Shown one piece after another: positions 7,470 through 19,027 of a DNA stretch of 41,582 nt. The stretch spans positions 1-41,582 of the forward strand of contig NZ_BJOB01000022.1 in assembly GCF_006539985.1 (NCBI RefSeq), read 5' to 3'. A model generated the notes under the pieces. It made no database searches. It worked only from the letters and a program-made list of their open reading frames with translations, and was not told where the DNA came from. Source of the stretch: Kurthia gibsonii. Lineage in GTDB: Bacteria > Bacillota > Bacilli > Bacillales_A > Planococcaceae. The first letter of the stretch is position 1. Each line of letters starts with the position of its first letter. The position numbers and the translations under genes were made by a program.

Positions 7470-8651
7470 TTAGCGATTGTGATTCCAAAAATCATCCATT
7501 GCGTGGTCCATATAGACCCAACCTTTCCAACCAATGTGTAGTGTGTCTGTGAACATGTAATTTTCATTTTCATGTTGTGACATATCTACATAAGCATAAC
7601 CTGATTCACGCAAGAATTTATTCATTTTTGCGTAATAATCATCACGACGTTCTTTATCAAATTCTGCATAATCATACCACTTTCCATTCATTGGAATAGA
7701 AACAAACATTGGTTTTGCACCAACATCTTTAAAAGCATCCATAACTAATTTTAAATCTGCATACTCTGGTGAGTTGGTATATTCTTCGTCTTTTTTATAA
7801 CCTTTTAATTCTTGTAGATTAGGCTTAACTTTTTTATCATAATAGCTTGTTTTAATACTATATTCATTATTCACACGCGGTTTACCGAATTCTTCTGCAT
7901 TAGCAAGTTGTTGCTCAAATGTAAGACCTTTCACTAATGTGTCATCTGCTTTGAGATTACGTGGATTATGTCCAATAAATAGCGAATAATACAAATCTTT
8001 TTTATGTTGAATACTACGCGTCATACTTCCGACAGCCATCGCTATTTTACCGACAATCGGATATTTTTTATGGTTGGATAACTCATATTCATACATGGTG
8101 CGTAATACTGTATCACGTTTAACTGTATCAAATGTTAGCAGACGCTTCATACCACGCTTTTTAATCTCTGAATCGATTTCTTTATTGAAAGCTAAATCAT
8201 AAGATTGCAACATCGAGTAGTTCGGTGAAAAATGGAATTCATCTAATCCCTCTTTTACAAACCATTGTGGTGAAACAATGAATACAACTTTTTTGTCTTT
8301 TAAGTTTTTCTTCTGTTCCACAATATTTAAAAAGTGAACTAGACTTTGCATACCACCACGCCCTACAAGATACGTATCGTATGGTGCGTCAGTAGCTTTT
8401 GCATAATTGTACGGATGGAATGGATCAAATCGTACAAGTTCAGATGAACCTAAAATCGGCATCATATTATCTTGTTGTAACATACGCGATTGCATATATT
8501 TCCCTTGATAAACAAGTGGATTCATTTCTGTTTTTGCAGCATCTACTTGTTCATCTGAAATCATTTTTTCAAGCCATTTATTCGGAAAGAATAAGAAGAC
8601 TAGAAAGAGTGCAACCGCAACAAACAGCGGTACAAACGTTACTTTTTTCAT
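7470..8651 (-). CDS. dltD: D-alanyl-lipoteichoic acid biosynthesis protein DltD
   Basis: Extracytoplasmic membrane-anchored protein needed for the last steps of D-alanine transfer to teichoic acids. A single N-terminal helix (about residues 5-22) precedes an SGNH-hydrolase-like domain. The catalytic serine lies in ILGSSELVRFDPFHP (Ser69/Ser70), and the Asp369/His372 pair lies in DTLHIGWKG near the C-terminus. Length (393) is normal. The ATG overlaps the dltC stop by 4 bases. It is the last gene of dltXABCD, followed directly by the bidirectional terminator. Confidence 0.96.
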   Translation of the reverse strand: MKKVTFVPLFVAVALFLVFLFFPNKWLEKMISDEQVDAAKTEMNPLVYQGKYMQSRMLQQDNMMPILGSSELVRFDPFHPYNYAKATDAPYDTYLVGRGGMQSLVHFLNIVEQKKNLKDKKVVFIVSPQWFVKEGLDEFHFSPNYSMLQSYDLAFNKEIDSEIKKRGMKRLLTFDTVKRDTVLRTMYEYELSNHKKYPIVGKIAMAVGSMTRSIQHKKDLYYSLFIGHNPRNLKADDTLVKGLTFEQQLANAEEFGKPRVNNEYSIKTSYYDKKVKPNLQELKGYKKDEEYTNSPEYADLKLVMDAFKDVGAKPMFVSIPMNGKWYDYAEFDKERRDDYYAKMNKFLRESGYAYVDMSQHENENYMFTDTLHIGWKGWVYMDHAMDDFWNHNR

Positions 8652-8881
8652 GCAAGCTCTTCTAATTGCATTACAATATTATTCGGTGTATTCCATTCTT
8701 CACGATTAAATACTGTAATTGGTACATTGATGCCTAATTCATCTTCGAATGCTACTAACAAGTTGATTGTACCGAATGAATCAAGTAAACCTTCTTGGAA
8801 TAAATCTAAATCGCGCTCCTCTAAAACAACATCGTCCTCACAAACATCTGCAATAATTTGAATTACTTTTTCTTTATCCAT
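8648..8881 (-). CDS. dltC: D-alanyl carrier protein DltC
   Basis: Small acidic acyl-carrier-type protein (77 residues) that carries D-alanine as a thioester on a 4'-phosphopantetheine arm. The attachment serine is Ser35 in GLLDSFGTINLL. It is loaded by DltA and delivers to DltB at the membrane. It lies 21 bases after dltB and overlaps dltD by 4 bases. The ribosome binding site is GGGAG. Confidence 0.97.
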   Translation of the reverse strand: MDKEKVIQIIADVCEDDVVLEERDLDLFQEGLLDSFGTINLLVAFEDELGINVPITVFNREEWNTPNNIVMQLEELA

Positions 8882-8902
8882 TTTTAAAATCTCCCTTACG
8901 TA

Positions 8903-10084
8903 TTAGAATAGTGCGCCTGAGAAAATATAGAAACCAAAACATACAAAATTGAATGTAATGAATACTGAAATCGCATGCGTCCACTTATTATTTTTCCAAA
9001 ATTTCTTCTTCTTGTTCCATCGTTCGAATACATCGAAACAAATAATGAGCAATGCTTGATACAGACCATACACAATGTAGTGAAGCTCTAAGCCATGCCA
9101 CGCACCCATTAATAAGAACAATAAGAAGTAACCGATATACGATACTGTATAACGATTTTTAATCCAACGGTTTTTCATCATCCAAAATACAAAGCGCATG
9201 TATACGTAGTCACGGAACCAGAATGACAGGCTCATGTGCCAACGTTCCCAGAACTCTTTAATATTTCGGCTAATGAATGGTAAGTTGAAGTTTTTAGGTG
9301 TACGAATCCCCATTAGATAACTGACACCAATCGCAAAACAACTATACCCAGCAAAATCAAAGAATAAATACAGACTATATACATACATGTACGCTAGATG
9401 CCCTCCAAAAGAATCTAGAACACCGTATGTACGATCCGGTAAGAACACTAAGATTTTGTTATAAAGTAAAAAGGCTAAAATAAATTTATAAAGGAAACCT
9501 AAGAAAATCTTATTAATCCCTTTATAAACTAGCTCTCGGTATTCCTCTTTCGTTGGTACTTTTTTAAAATCACGATCAAATCGTTTCCAACGGTCGATTG
9601 GACCAGATGAAACAGTCGGGAAGAATAGTAGGAAATAAACCAATTCTGTAATTGGAATATCCTTCTTCATCATGCCGTCTCGTGTTTCCATAATCATTTG
9701 TACCGCTCTAAATGTAATATATGAGATACCTAAGAATCCGAAGATGTGTAAATTAAAGAACGGTAAAACTTTTACAAGAACTAACGGTAAAATCGCTAGT
9801 AATACACCAATGACAAAAACGGCTGTATGGTTTTTATTTTTACGATACGAATGGTAACCCTTAATTAATAACACTTGGAAAAGTGTAAATAATAAAATCG
9901 AAATGGTTGCCTTCCAATTAATCGTATAATTCCCCATATCTAAACCGAAAATCAATGCTAACATAACAACTGTAATAAACAGATTATATTTTCGAGATGA
10001 TTTTCCTAAGAAACCAAGAATAATCGTTGGTAACAGCGCAATTGCTGTAATTAAGAAGAATAGAAAATCACTATATGGAATCAT
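8903..10084 (-). CDS. dltB: D-alanyl transfer protein DltB (MBOAT family)
   Basis: Multispanning membrane O-acyltransferase that moves D-alanine from DltC across the membrane. It is 393 residues with about eleven hydrophobic segments. MBOAT signatures include FWERWHMSLSFWFRDYVY and the conserved histidine in MGAWHGLELHYIVYG. The ATG overlaps the dltA stop by 4 bases, consistent with coupled translation. Length and position match dltB of Bacillus and Staphylococcus. Confidence 0.96.
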   Translation of the reverse strand: MIPYSDFLFFLITAIALLPTIILGFLGKSSRKYNLFITVVMLALIFGLDMGNYTINWKATISILLFTLFQVLLIKGYHSYRKNKNHTAVFVIGVLLAILPLVLVKVLPFFNLHIFGFLGISYITFRAVQMIMETRDGMMKKDIPITELVYFLLFFPTVSSGPIDRWKRFDRDFKKVPTKEEYRELVYKGINKIFLGFLYKFILAFLLYNKILVFLPDRTYGVLDSFGGHLAYMYVYSLYLFFDFAGYSCFAIGVSYLMGIRTPKNFNLPFISRNIKEFWERWHMSLSFWFRDYVYMRFVFWMMKNRWIKNRYTVSYIGYFLLFLLMGAWHGLELHYIVYGLYQALLIICFDVFERWNKKKKFWKNNKWTHAISVFITFNFVCFGFYIFSGALF

Positions 10085-11580
10085 AAGCCTACTTCAACCG
10101 CCAATCTTTTACGGTCTACTTTACCATTCATATTGAGTGGTAGTGAGTCTAAATAGACAAACTTTTTCGGAACCATATAGTTTGGAATGGCTTTTAACAG
10201 CTTTTCCTTTAAATTCTTTGTTACTTTAAATGGCTTCTCAGTCATTTCATTGTGCAATGCAACACATGCTGTAAGTGCAGTTACTTCTTCTCCTGATTTA
10301 ACAGGTAACACGACACACGCACCGACCTCGTCTAAAGCTTCAATTTGCTTTTCGATTTCCTCAATCTCCATACGATAACCATGTAATTTAATTTGGAAGT
10401 CCGAACGCCCTGCATAGAAAATATGTCCATCTTGGATATATCCTAAGTCGCCTGCCTTATAAACACGTTCGCCTTCATGCGTTTTGAAAACTTTATTCGT
10501 CTGTTCTTCTGCATACAGGTAACCTGATGTACTTACAGTTGGTCCAAAGATGACAAGTTCACCCTTTTCTCCATCTGTTACTTCTTCCATTTGTTCATTC
10601 ATGATTTTTAAAACCCCTGTATCGACTGGCGCAATTGGTAAGTGTTCATATGTCTTAATCATATCATCTGTTACTTCAACAGCTGTCACAGCTACTGTTG
10701 TCTCTGTTGGACCATACAAATTATAGATTGTCGCTTTTTTGAATCGTTGTTTTAATTCTTTAACAACTTGTAACGGTAGTACCTCTCCACAGAACAAGAA
10801 TGTTTGTAAATCAGGCATTTGTTCATCGTTCCACTCTGGATTCATTAAACAAATCTTCGCGAATGAGGGTGTAGATGTCCATACATTAATTGAGGAATCA
10901 TGTAATTCTTCAAATAATAAACCAGCATTTTCAATTTGAGATTTTGTTATCGCATGTAACTCTCTTCCACCTGTTAAGGCTGGATATAAGTCCATTACGG
11001 ATAAGTCGAAGGAGTAAGGTGCTTGATTTAAATACACACCATTTGGAAGCGAGCAAGCTTCGTTAATCCATGCAACAAAATGTCGTAAATTTGATTCAGA
11101 GATTTGTACGCCTTTTGGCTTTCCTGTACTACCTGATGTATAGATGATATAAAATACTTCATCTTCGCTAACCCATGTAGTTGGATTGTTTTGAGCTCCT
11201 TCTCCCTTTACAATCAAATCATTAGCTGCTTGTTGTTGCACAGCAATTTCTAAATCGAATTGCTCCGTTGTGATCATAAATGAAGATTTCGATGCCTCAA
11301 CGATATGTGTAATTCGTTCTGAAGGAATCGAAATATCGAGTGGGATATATGGGTGACCTGCTTTTACAACTCCTAAAAATGCGATAATTTGTTTAGGAGA
11401 CATATGTCCGTAAACTGTAATCGGGCTATTTTTAGGCAAATTCATTTTTTTTATGGTATGCGCCAATGCGTTTGATTGTTCCCAAAGTTCACCGTAGGTA
11501 ACGGTTTGACCTGCTGATCGGTACGCTACTTTTTCTGGATGTTCCTTTGCAACAGATGCAATTTGTTGTAGCACATTCAT
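10081..11580 (-). CDS. dltA: D-alanine--D-alanyl carrier protein ligase DltA
   Basis: Adenylate-forming enzyme that activates D-alanine with ATP and loads it on DltC. The family motifs are IYTSGSTGKPKG (P-loop like A3), YNLYGPTETT (A5), and the A7/A8 region AGDLGYIQDGHIFYAGRSDFQIKLHGYR (given by positions near residues 370-400). The catalytic lysine lies in LNMNGKVDRKRL near the C-terminus. Start is set at 11580 (MNVLQQIASVAKEHP). The upstream GTG at 11589 lies inside the AAAGGAAG ribosome binding site and would add only three residues. Predicted length is 499. It follows dltX by 18 bases. Confidence 0.96.
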   Translation of the reverse strand: MNVLQQIASVAKEHPEKVAYRSAGQTVTYGELWEQSNALAHTIKKMNLPKNSPITVYGHMSPKQIIAFLGVVKAGHPYIPLDISIPSERITHIVEASKSSFMITTEQFDLEIAVQQQAANDLIVKGEGAQNNPTTWVSEDEVFYIIYTSGSTGKPKGVQISESNLRHFVAWINEACSLPNGVYLNQAPYSFDLSVMDLYPALTGGRELHAITKSQIENAGLLFEELHDSSINVWTSTPSFAKICLMNPEWNDEQMPDLQTFLFCGEVLPLQVVKELKQRFKKATIYNLYGPTETTVAVTAVEVTDDMIKTYEHLPIAPVDTGVLKIMNEQMEEVTDGEKGELVIFGPTVSTSGYLYAEEQTNKVFKTHEGERVYKAGDLGYIQDGHIFYAGRSDFQIKLHGYRMEIEEIEKQIEALDEVGACVVLPVKSGEEVTALTACVALHNEMTEKPFKVTKNLKEKLLKAIPNYMVPKKFVYLDSLPLNMNGKVDRKRLAVEVGL

Positions 11581-11598
11581 AATATGCACTTCCTTTCA

Positions 11599-11751
11599 CT
11601 AAAACTCGGTATATATAAATGGACCCGCGCTCATATCATGGAAACCGTAAATTAATACAAGTAACACCATAATGGCAAAATAAAAGAACGTTTGACCAAT
11701 TGCTCGCGGAACACTCATTTTTTCTTCTTCTTTTTTTTCTTTATTTACCAT
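11599..11751 (-). CDS. dltX: Teichoic acid D-Ala incorporation-associated protein DltX
   Basis: A 50-residue single-span membrane protein at the head of the dlt operon. It has a lysine/glutamate-rich cytoplasmic start (VNKEKKEEEK), one helix at about residues 17-36, and the conserved extracytoplasmic end GFHDMSAGPFIYTEF. That end matches the family's C-terminal FIY-EF pattern, which interacts with DltD/DltB in teichoic acid D-alanylation. The ATG at 11751 has AAAGGAG 8 bases upstream. It is too short for most gene callers but is clearly real by pattern and position. Confidence 0.9.
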   Translation of the reverse strand: MVNKEKKEEEKMSVPRAIGQTFFYFAIMVLLVLIYGFHDMSAGPFIYTEF

Positions 11752-11779
11752 TTGTACGCTCCTTTCCACCTTTTATTCT

Positions 11780-11805
11780 AACGATTTAAGCTTTAAAAAG
11801 TTTCA
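11780..11805 (-). promoter_or_regulatory. Candidate ECF-sigma (SigX/SigM-type) promoter of dltXABCD
   Basis: Minus strand: TGAAAC (11800-11805), 16-base spacer, CGTT (11780-11783). This is the spacing and sequence of B. subtilis ECF promoters (AAC -35, CGT -10). The predicted start is near 11773, about 22 bases before dltX. In B. subtilis dlt is partly under SigX. A weak vegetative alternative lies further upstream (TTGCCC with TATATT, 18-base spacer). Confidence 0.5.
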
Positions 11806-11943
11806 TTTTCTTCGCTAAATATAACATTTATTACACCAATATAAATTTTATATTACAAAAAGGGCAAATGATAGTGGAAAATAGTCACAAATCTTTTCCA
11901 TACTTTATTACCTCATTTAAAGTAAATGCTTATTAAAAAAATA

Positions 11944-11988
11944 AAAAAGACGTTCAGTGGTATCAAACGAACCATGAACGACTTTTTC
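11944..11988 (-). terminator. Intrinsic terminator after gatB
   Basis: Minus-strand stem AGTCGTTCATGG / CCACTGAACGTCT with one mismatch and one bulge, followed by TTTTTTTATTTTT. It ends gatCAB just before the dlt promoter region. The remaining 190 bases to dltX hold the dlt promoter and AT-rich sequence. Confidence 0.8.
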
Positions 11989-11994
11989 AACTTA

Positions 11995-13425
11995 TTAACG
12001 TTTGTTAATTTCTTCAATTAGTAATTTATTTACCATTTGAGGGTTAGCTTGACCGCGTGATGCTTTCATGATTTGACCTACTAGGAAACCAATCGCACGA
12101 TCTTTACCATTTTTAAAGTCTTCAATTGATTGTGGATTATTATCTAGGACTTCTGTCACCATTGCTAATAAAGCACCTTCATCAGAGATCTGTACTAAAC
12201 CTTTTGCCTTAACGATTTCTTCTGCGTTACCACCGTTTTCAACAAGCTCTTTGAAAACTTTCTTCGCAATCTTAGAAGAAATAGTATCTGCAGAGATTAA
12301 TTTAATCATACCTGCAAGACCTTCTGGTGTTAAGGCTGTATCGGCTAATTCTTTTTGCTCTGCATTTAAGTAAGCATTTACTTCACCCATTAACCAGTTT
12401 GATGCTAGTTTTGCATCTGCACCAGCTGCAACAGTCGCTTCAAAGAAATCAGCTGTTTCTTTTGATAAAGTTAATACGTGCGCGTCATAGGCTGGGATGC
12501 CCATCTCTGCTACATAACGTTCTTTACGAGCATCAGGTAATTCTGGAATCATTGCTTTTTCGCGCTCTAACCATGCGTCATCAATTACGATGTCTACTAA
12601 GTCAGGCTCTGGGAAGTAACGGTAATCATCTGTACCTTCTTTTACACGCATTAATACAGTTTTACTTGTTTTCTCGTCGAAACGACGTGTTTCTTGCTTG
12701 ATTTCGCCGCCTGCTTTTAGTACAGCTTCTTGGCGCTGTGCTTCATACTCAATCCCTTTACGAACGAAGTTGAATGAGTTTAAGTTTTTAAGCTCTGTAC
12801 GTGTACCGAATTCTTCTTGACCGTAAGGACGGATTGAGATGTTCGCGTCACAACGTAGAGAACCTTCCTCCATACGAACGTCTGAAACGCCTGTATATTG
12901 GATAATCGCTTTTAGTTTTTCAAGGTACGCATATGCTTCCTCTGGTGTACGAATATCTGGCTCAGAAACGATTTCAACAAGTGGAGTTCCTTGACGGTTA
13001 TAATCCACTAATGAAGCGTTCGTACCATGTGTTAATTTACCCGCATCTTCTTCCATATGAATACGTGTAATACCGATACGTTTCTTTTCGCCATTTACTT
13101 CGATTTCAATCCAACCGTTTTCACCAATTGGTTTATCAAATTGTGAAATTTGATATGCTTTTGGGTTATCAGGGTAGAAGTAGTTTTTACGGTCGAACTT
13201 TGTATGTTGGTTAATATCCATGTTTAGCGCAAGAGCTACACGCATCGCATAGTTCACAACTTCTTTATTCACAACAGGTAATACGCCAGGATATCCTAAG
13301 TCGATTACTGATATATTTGTATTGGGTTCAGAACCAAATTTGTTTGGAGATGGTGAGAAAATTTTTGAGTTGGTTTTTAACTCAACGTGTACTTCTAAAC
13401 CGACAACTGTTTCAAAATTTGTCAT
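11995..13425 (-). CDS. gatB: Asp-tRNA(Asn)/Glu-tRNA(Gln) amidotransferase subunit B
   Basis: The tRNA-binding kinase subunit of the GatCAB amidotransferase, which activates mischarged Glu-tRNA(Gln)/Asp-tRNA(Asn) before amidation. The N-terminus [20 protein letters not shown] and the GatB signature [11 protein letters not shown] are present, with [17 protein letters not shown] in the cradle domain. The helical GatB/YqeY tail starts near residue 330. Length (476) is standard. It begins 1 base after the gatA stop and is followed by a terminator. Confidence 0.97.
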   Translation of the reverse strand: MTNFETVVGLEVHVELKTNSKIFSPSPNKFGSEPNTNISVIDLGYPGVLPVVNKEVVNYAMRVALALNMDINQHTKFDRKNYFYPDNPKAYQISQFDKPIGENGWIEIEVNGEKKRIGITRIHMEEDAGKLTHGTNASLVDYNRQGTPLVEIVSEPDIRTPEEAYAYLEKLKAIIQYTGVSDVRMEEGSLRCDANISIRPYGQEEFGTRTELKNLNSFNFVRKGIEYEAQRQEAVLKAGGEIKQETRRFDEKTSKTVLMRVKEGTDDYRYFPEPDLVDIVIDDAWLEREKAMIPELPDARKERYVAEMGIPAYDAHVLTLSKETADFFEATVAAGADAKLASNWLMGEVNAYLNAEQKELADTALTPEGLAGMIKLISADTISSKIAKKVFKELVENGGNAEEIVKAKGLVQISDEGALLAMVTEVLDNNPQSIEDFKNGKDRAIGFLVGQIMKASRGQANPQMVNKLLIEEINKR

Positions 13426-13426
13426 G

Positions 13427-14887
13427 TTATTTTACCTCCCAAGTTTGAGGTGTTTTTGTATGGAAATCTGTTACGCGTTCGAATGCATCTGCAACACGGT
13501 AAACAGTTCCTTCTTCGAAATAGTTACCAATGATTTGTAAACCAACAGGAAGATCACCGTCAAAACCACATGGAATTGAGATAGCTGGAACACCTGCTAA
13601 GTTAATTGGAACCGTTAAAATATCATTCGCATAAACAGTCATTGGATCTTCGATATTTTCGCCTAGCTTGAATGCAGTTGTTGGTGTTGTAGGTCCAACA
13701 ATGACATCATACGATTTGAATACTTCATCAAAGTCTTGTTTGATTAATGTACGAACTTGTTGTGCTTTTTTATAGTAAGCATCATACGTACCAGCTGATA
13801 ATGAGTAAGTTCCTAACATAATACGGCGTTTTACTTCATCACCAAAACCTTGCGCACGTGTTTGTAAGTATAAATCTTCTAAGTTATCTGCTTCTGCACG
13901 GAAACCATAACGGATACCGTCAAAACGGGATAGGTTAGATGAAGCTTCAGAAGAAGAAAGGATATAGTAAGCTGCTAAAGCATATTTAGAATGTGGAAGT
14001 GATACTTCGTCTACAGTAGCGCCAAGTTCTTTTAACTTGTCGATCGCTGCTTGTACTTGTGCTTTCACACCAGCAGAAACACCTTCACCTAAATATTCTT
14101 TTGGAACTGCTACTTTAAGACCTTTAATATCGCCTGTTAATTGTGCAGCGAAATCAGGTACTTCTACGTTTGCAGAAGTTGAGTCATTTGCATCAACGCC
14201 TGAAATCGCTTCTAATAATAATGCGTTATCACGCACGTTGCGTGTAATTGGTCCAATTTGATCTAAAGAAGATGCAAACGCTACTAAACCGTAACGAGAT
14301 ACGCGACCATATGTAGGTTTCATACCTACTACACCACAGAATGCTGCTGGTTGACGGATTGAACCACCTGTATCAGAACCTAATGTGAATGGTACTTCGC
14401 CTGCTGCTACTGCTGCTGCTGAACCACCTGAAGAACCACCAGGTACATGATTGAAATTCCAAGGATTGTGAACAGGTTTGATGCTTGAGTTTTCGTTTGC
14501 AGAACCCATCGCAAATTCATCCATGTTAACTTTACCAACCGTAATCATGCCTGCATCACGTAATTTTTGTACAACTGTTGCATCATAAATTGGGTTGAAT
14601 CCTTCTAAAATTTTTGAAGCACAAGTTGTTTCAAGTCCTTCAGTTACAATGTTGTCCTTTACACCGATTGGTAAACCAAATAGTGGTCCACGTTCTTCGA
14701 AAGGTACTTTGTCCATCTCAGCTGCTTGTGCAGTAGCTGCTTCTTTGTTTAGTGCTAAAAACGCACCTACTTCGCCATCAAGTGCTTCGATACGAGCAAA
14801 TGCTTCTGCTGTTAAGTCTGCAATTGTTACTTCTTTGTTTTTTAGAAGTTCTTGCATCTCAGCAGATGTATGTTTAAACAATGACAT
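13427..14887 (-). CDS. gatA: Asp-tRNA(Asn)/Glu-tRNA(Gln) amidotransferase subunit A
   Basis: The amidase subunit of GatCAB; it releases ammonia from glutamine. The amidase-signature triad is visible: Lys77 ([11 protein letters not shown]), cis-Ser152 ([11 protein letters not shown]) and nucleophile Ser176 ([16 protein letters not shown]). Length (486) is standard. ATG at 14887 has GGAGGAACAATACGG upstream. It lies 25 bases after gatC and 1 base before gatB. Confidence 0.98.
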   Translation of the reverse strand: MSLFKHTSAEMQELLKNKEVTIADLTAEAFARIEALDGEVGAFLALNKEAATAQAAEMDKVPFEERGPLFGLPIGVKDNIVTEGLETTCASKILEGFNPIYDATVVQKLRDAGMITVGKVNMDEFAMGSANENSSIKPVHNPWNFNHVPGGSSGGSAAAVAAGEVPFTLGSDTGGSIRQPAAFCGVVGMKPTYGRVSRYGLVAFASSLDQIGPITRNVRDNALLLEAISGVDANDSTSANVEVPDFAAQLTGDIKGLKVAVPKEYLGEGVSAGVKAQVQAAIDKLKELGATVDEVSLPHSKYALAAYYILSSSEASSNLSRFDGIRYGFRAEADNLEDLYLQTRAQGFGDEVKRRIMLGTYSLSAGTYDAYYKKAQQVRTLIKQDFDEVFKSYDVIVGPTTPTTAFKLGENIEDPMTVYANDILTVPINLAGVPAISIPCGFDGDLPVGLQIIGNYFEEGTVYRVADAFERVTDFHTKTPQTWEVK

Positions 14888-14912
14888 CCGTATTGTTCCT
14901 CCTTCAATTAAT

Positions 14913-15206
14913 TTATTCAGACATAATTGGTGGTACTTTAACTAGTCCATCTTGTTGTTCCTTGACGTTTTTCATCATCAAATCACGTGATAAACCTTCT
15001 GCTGCCACATCTTCACGAAATACGTTTACAAGCGGTAGAACATGCGTTGTTGGTTCTACATTCGTTGTATCTAATTCGTTCAATTGTGCCGCAAAATCAG
15101 TAATTGCAGCGAGTTGACTTGCGAATTTTTCCGCTTCTTCTTCTGTGATTGCAAGACGAGCCAATTTTGCTACGTGTTTCACTTCTTCTACTGAAAGTTT
15201 TGCCAT
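14913..15206 (-). CDS. gatC: Asp-tRNA(Asn)/Glu-tRNA(Gln) amidotransferase subunit C
   Basis: Small subunit (97 residues) that wraps round GatA and stabilises the complex. It has the family N-terminus [21 protein letters not shown] and the C-terminal [16 protein letters not shown] ribosome binding site precedes ATG 15206. A longer frame reaching 15345 in another phase is not coding. It is the first gene of gatCAB, with its own promoter. Confidence 0.97.
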   Translation of the reverse strand: MAKLSVEEVKHVAKLARLAITEEEAEKFASQLAAITDFAAQLNELDTTNVEPTTHVLPLVNVFREDVAAEGLSRDLMMKNVKEQQDGLVKVPPIMSE

Positions 15207-15241
15207 TTGTTACACCTCCAAATTCGATAACCATACCTATG

Positions 15242-15271
15242 ATAATATCATTTCTTTCATACAGTAAGCAA
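15242..15271 (-). promoter_or_regulatory. Candidate promoter of gatCAB
   Basis: Minus strand TTGCTT (15266-15271), 18-base spacer, TATTAT (15242-15247). The start is about 30 bases before the gatC ATG. It lies between the camS terminator and gatC. Confidence 0.5.
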
Positions 15272-15370
15272 GGTACTTTTATGTAGTAAAGCGCTCGTAA
15301 CATCTTGAAAATAAAGGGTTTTCTAAAAGTTTTGAGTTTGTTCACAGCTTAACATCGGTTTTAGTACATG

Positions 15371-15411
15371 AAAAAACGTAAGTGATGGATGTCACATCAC
15401 TTACGTTTTTT
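15371..15411. terminator. Intrinsic terminator after camS
   Basis: Perfect 12-base inverted repeat ACGTAAGTGATG / CATCACTTACGT (15376-15387 and 15395-15406), flanked by an A-run and a T-run. It terminates the pcrB-pcrA-ligA-camS transcript on the minus strand and could work in both directions. Confidence 0.88.
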
Positions 15412-16553
15412 TATTCGTTATAAAGATGGACAAACGTTTCGGATTCGCCACTCTTTTTAACAATCAATGCCTCTGGTCCATTTACAGACGTAATACTTAC
15501 TTCTACTTTTAAATCTTTCGGGAATTGCTTCACGACTTCAGAAGCTGCATATTGTGTAAAACCTGTAATTTCTGAAGAACCATAAAACTTAATTGGAATT
15601 TTGATTTTTAGACTCTGCATACGATCTTGTGTATAGTAACCTGTACCGATGATATTCGCTGAGTTTGTAAAGTACGAATCAATTTTCTCTTTGAATGTGA
15701 TGAAGTTGTCATTTACTTCACGGTACTTATCTTCAGGGTTTGACATTGGGAACTGTAAATACTTTTCGCTAACATTTTTCCAATCGTTAATTGTTGACTT
15801 ACCTTCGCCTACTTCTGCATAGGCAATATACGTTCCTGGTACAATATCTCCCCGTGCAGATTGTTTATACAGTCCAATCGTAATAGGTATATTGGCTAAA
15901 CCATCTATATCTCGTAGACGCTTTACAACTTTTGCAGCAATTTTTTTACCTTCTTCATTTAATGTAGCGTCTGGAATCGGCTCATCATACGTTGCGCCAT
16001 AATCTTCCTTTTGATAGTAGTAAACTGAATTTAACGCTAAACCAATTGAAATGCCTGCTAATTTCACTTTATTCGAACCCGATTGTTTTAAATAGTCTTG
16101 TTCGATAATGTGTGCTAAGTAAACAGGAGCTTTTTTTGCACGCTCTGTTGGGCTCATACCTTTATCGCTTGGATTTAGACCTTCATCGGATTGATTTCTA
16201 CGCGCCAACCACGATTGTACGGTTTCTTTATCTAAATATTGTCCTTCTTGGAAGAAGTATTCGTCTGGGTCATATACATTACGCGAGATACGTGTTAATC
16301 CTTGTTCTGCTTCTTGAATATCATAATTTGAATAGATATTCGATACAATGAGACCACGACTTGCACTTTCTTTATAAGGTAATAATGTACGATAGTATTT
16401 TCCTTCTGTAACTGTATTCGGCACAATTGTTGATTGACTATCATCTTTGTCTTGCGTTACAACTTTCTTCTCTTCTTTTGAAAGAGGACTTGTACATCCA
16501 GCTAATAAAGCAGCAGCTAGTATCGCAGGAATTAAGCGGCGTTTTTTCATCAT
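15411..16553 (-). CDS. camS: CamS family sex-pheromone-precursor lipoprotein (YerH)
   Basis: A 380-residue predicted lipoprotein. The signal peptide MMKKRRLIPAILAAALLAGC ends in a lipobox with lipidation at Cys20, so the protein should be anchored outside the membrane. The body matches the CamS/YerH family (NVYDPDEYFFQEGQYLD, ISIGLALNSVYYYQKEDYG, FIGYAxx-like VPGTYIAYAEVGEGKS). In staphylococci and enterococci the cleaved signal peptide of such proteins acts as a conjugation pheromone; the function of the protein body is unknown. It lies 18 bases after ligA, as yerH does in B. subtilis. AAGGAG precedes the double ATG, and either methionine could be first. Confidence 0.9.
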   Translation of the reverse strand: MMKKRRLIPAILAAALLAGCTSPLSKEEKKVVTQDKDDSQSTIVPNTVTEGKYYRTLLPYKESASRGLIVSNIYSNYDIQEAEQGLTRISRNVYDPDEYFFQEGQYLDKETVQSWLARRNQSDEGLNPSDKGMSPTERAKKAPVYLAHIIEQDYLKQSGSNKVKLAGISIGLALNSVYYYQKEDYGATYDEPIPDATLNEEGKKIAAKVVKRLRDIDGLANIPITIGLYKQSARGDIVPGTYIAYAEVGEGKSTINDWKNVSEKYLQFPMSNPEDKYREVNDNFITFKEKIDSYFTNSANIIGTGYYTQDRMQSLKIKIPIKFYGSSEITGFTQYAASEVVKQFPKDLKVEVSITSVNGPEALIVKKSGESETFVHLYNE

Positions 16554-16571
16554 TTCCTAAAACTCCTTCAT

Positions 16572-18599
<2,028 letters not shown>

Positions 18600-19027
18600 C
18601 TATACTTTTTCAATTGGTGCAAATTTCGCAAGTAAACGCTTGATGCCTGTTGGACTTGGGAAAGCAATATCGAGTTCCATTCCTTCACCCTCACCTTTAA
18701 CACTTACTACTGTACCAATACCCCATTTTTTGTGTGACGCCTTATCTCCAGCAGCCCATGTTACTTTATCGCCACCAGATTCTTTATAATTCGTTGTTGT
18801 TTTTAATTTTGTTCCTGTATTCATTGGCTTGCGATAGCCAGATGACTGACGACGTGGTTCTCTTGAAGTTGCTTGATAACCGAAGCTTGTAGAAGCAATC
18901 TCCTCTAAAATCGCAGAATCAATCTCTTGAATAAAACGCGATGGACTATTAAAGCTACTACGTCCGAATAATGTACGTGTTTGCGCACATGTAATAATTA
19001 GCTGCTGCTCCGCTCGCGTAATGCCAA
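18600..19027 (-). CDS. pcrA: ATP-dependent DNA helicase PcrA, exon 2 (C-terminal part)
   Basis: The 3' exon of pcrA, 428 bases: two bases completing a Val codon plus 141 sense codons and a stop. It begins in helicase motif VI (GITRAEQQL), which carries the arginine finger. It continues with RTLFGRSSFNSPSRFIQEI, a poorly conserved linker, and the C-terminal Tudor-like domain (WAAGDKASHKKWGIGTVVSVKGEG) that binds RNA polymerase in PcrA/UvrD proteins. It ends KRLLAKFAPIEKV. Upstream, the frame continues into intron sequence as far as 19115, but that part is intron domains V and VI, not protein. It should be expressed only after splicing to exon 1 (21566-23390). Confidence 0.93.

Noticed and set aside
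15097-15345. A minus-strand 82-codon frame overlapping gatC
   Set aside because: Out of phase with gatC and overlapping its promoter and ribosome binding site; composition not protein-like.
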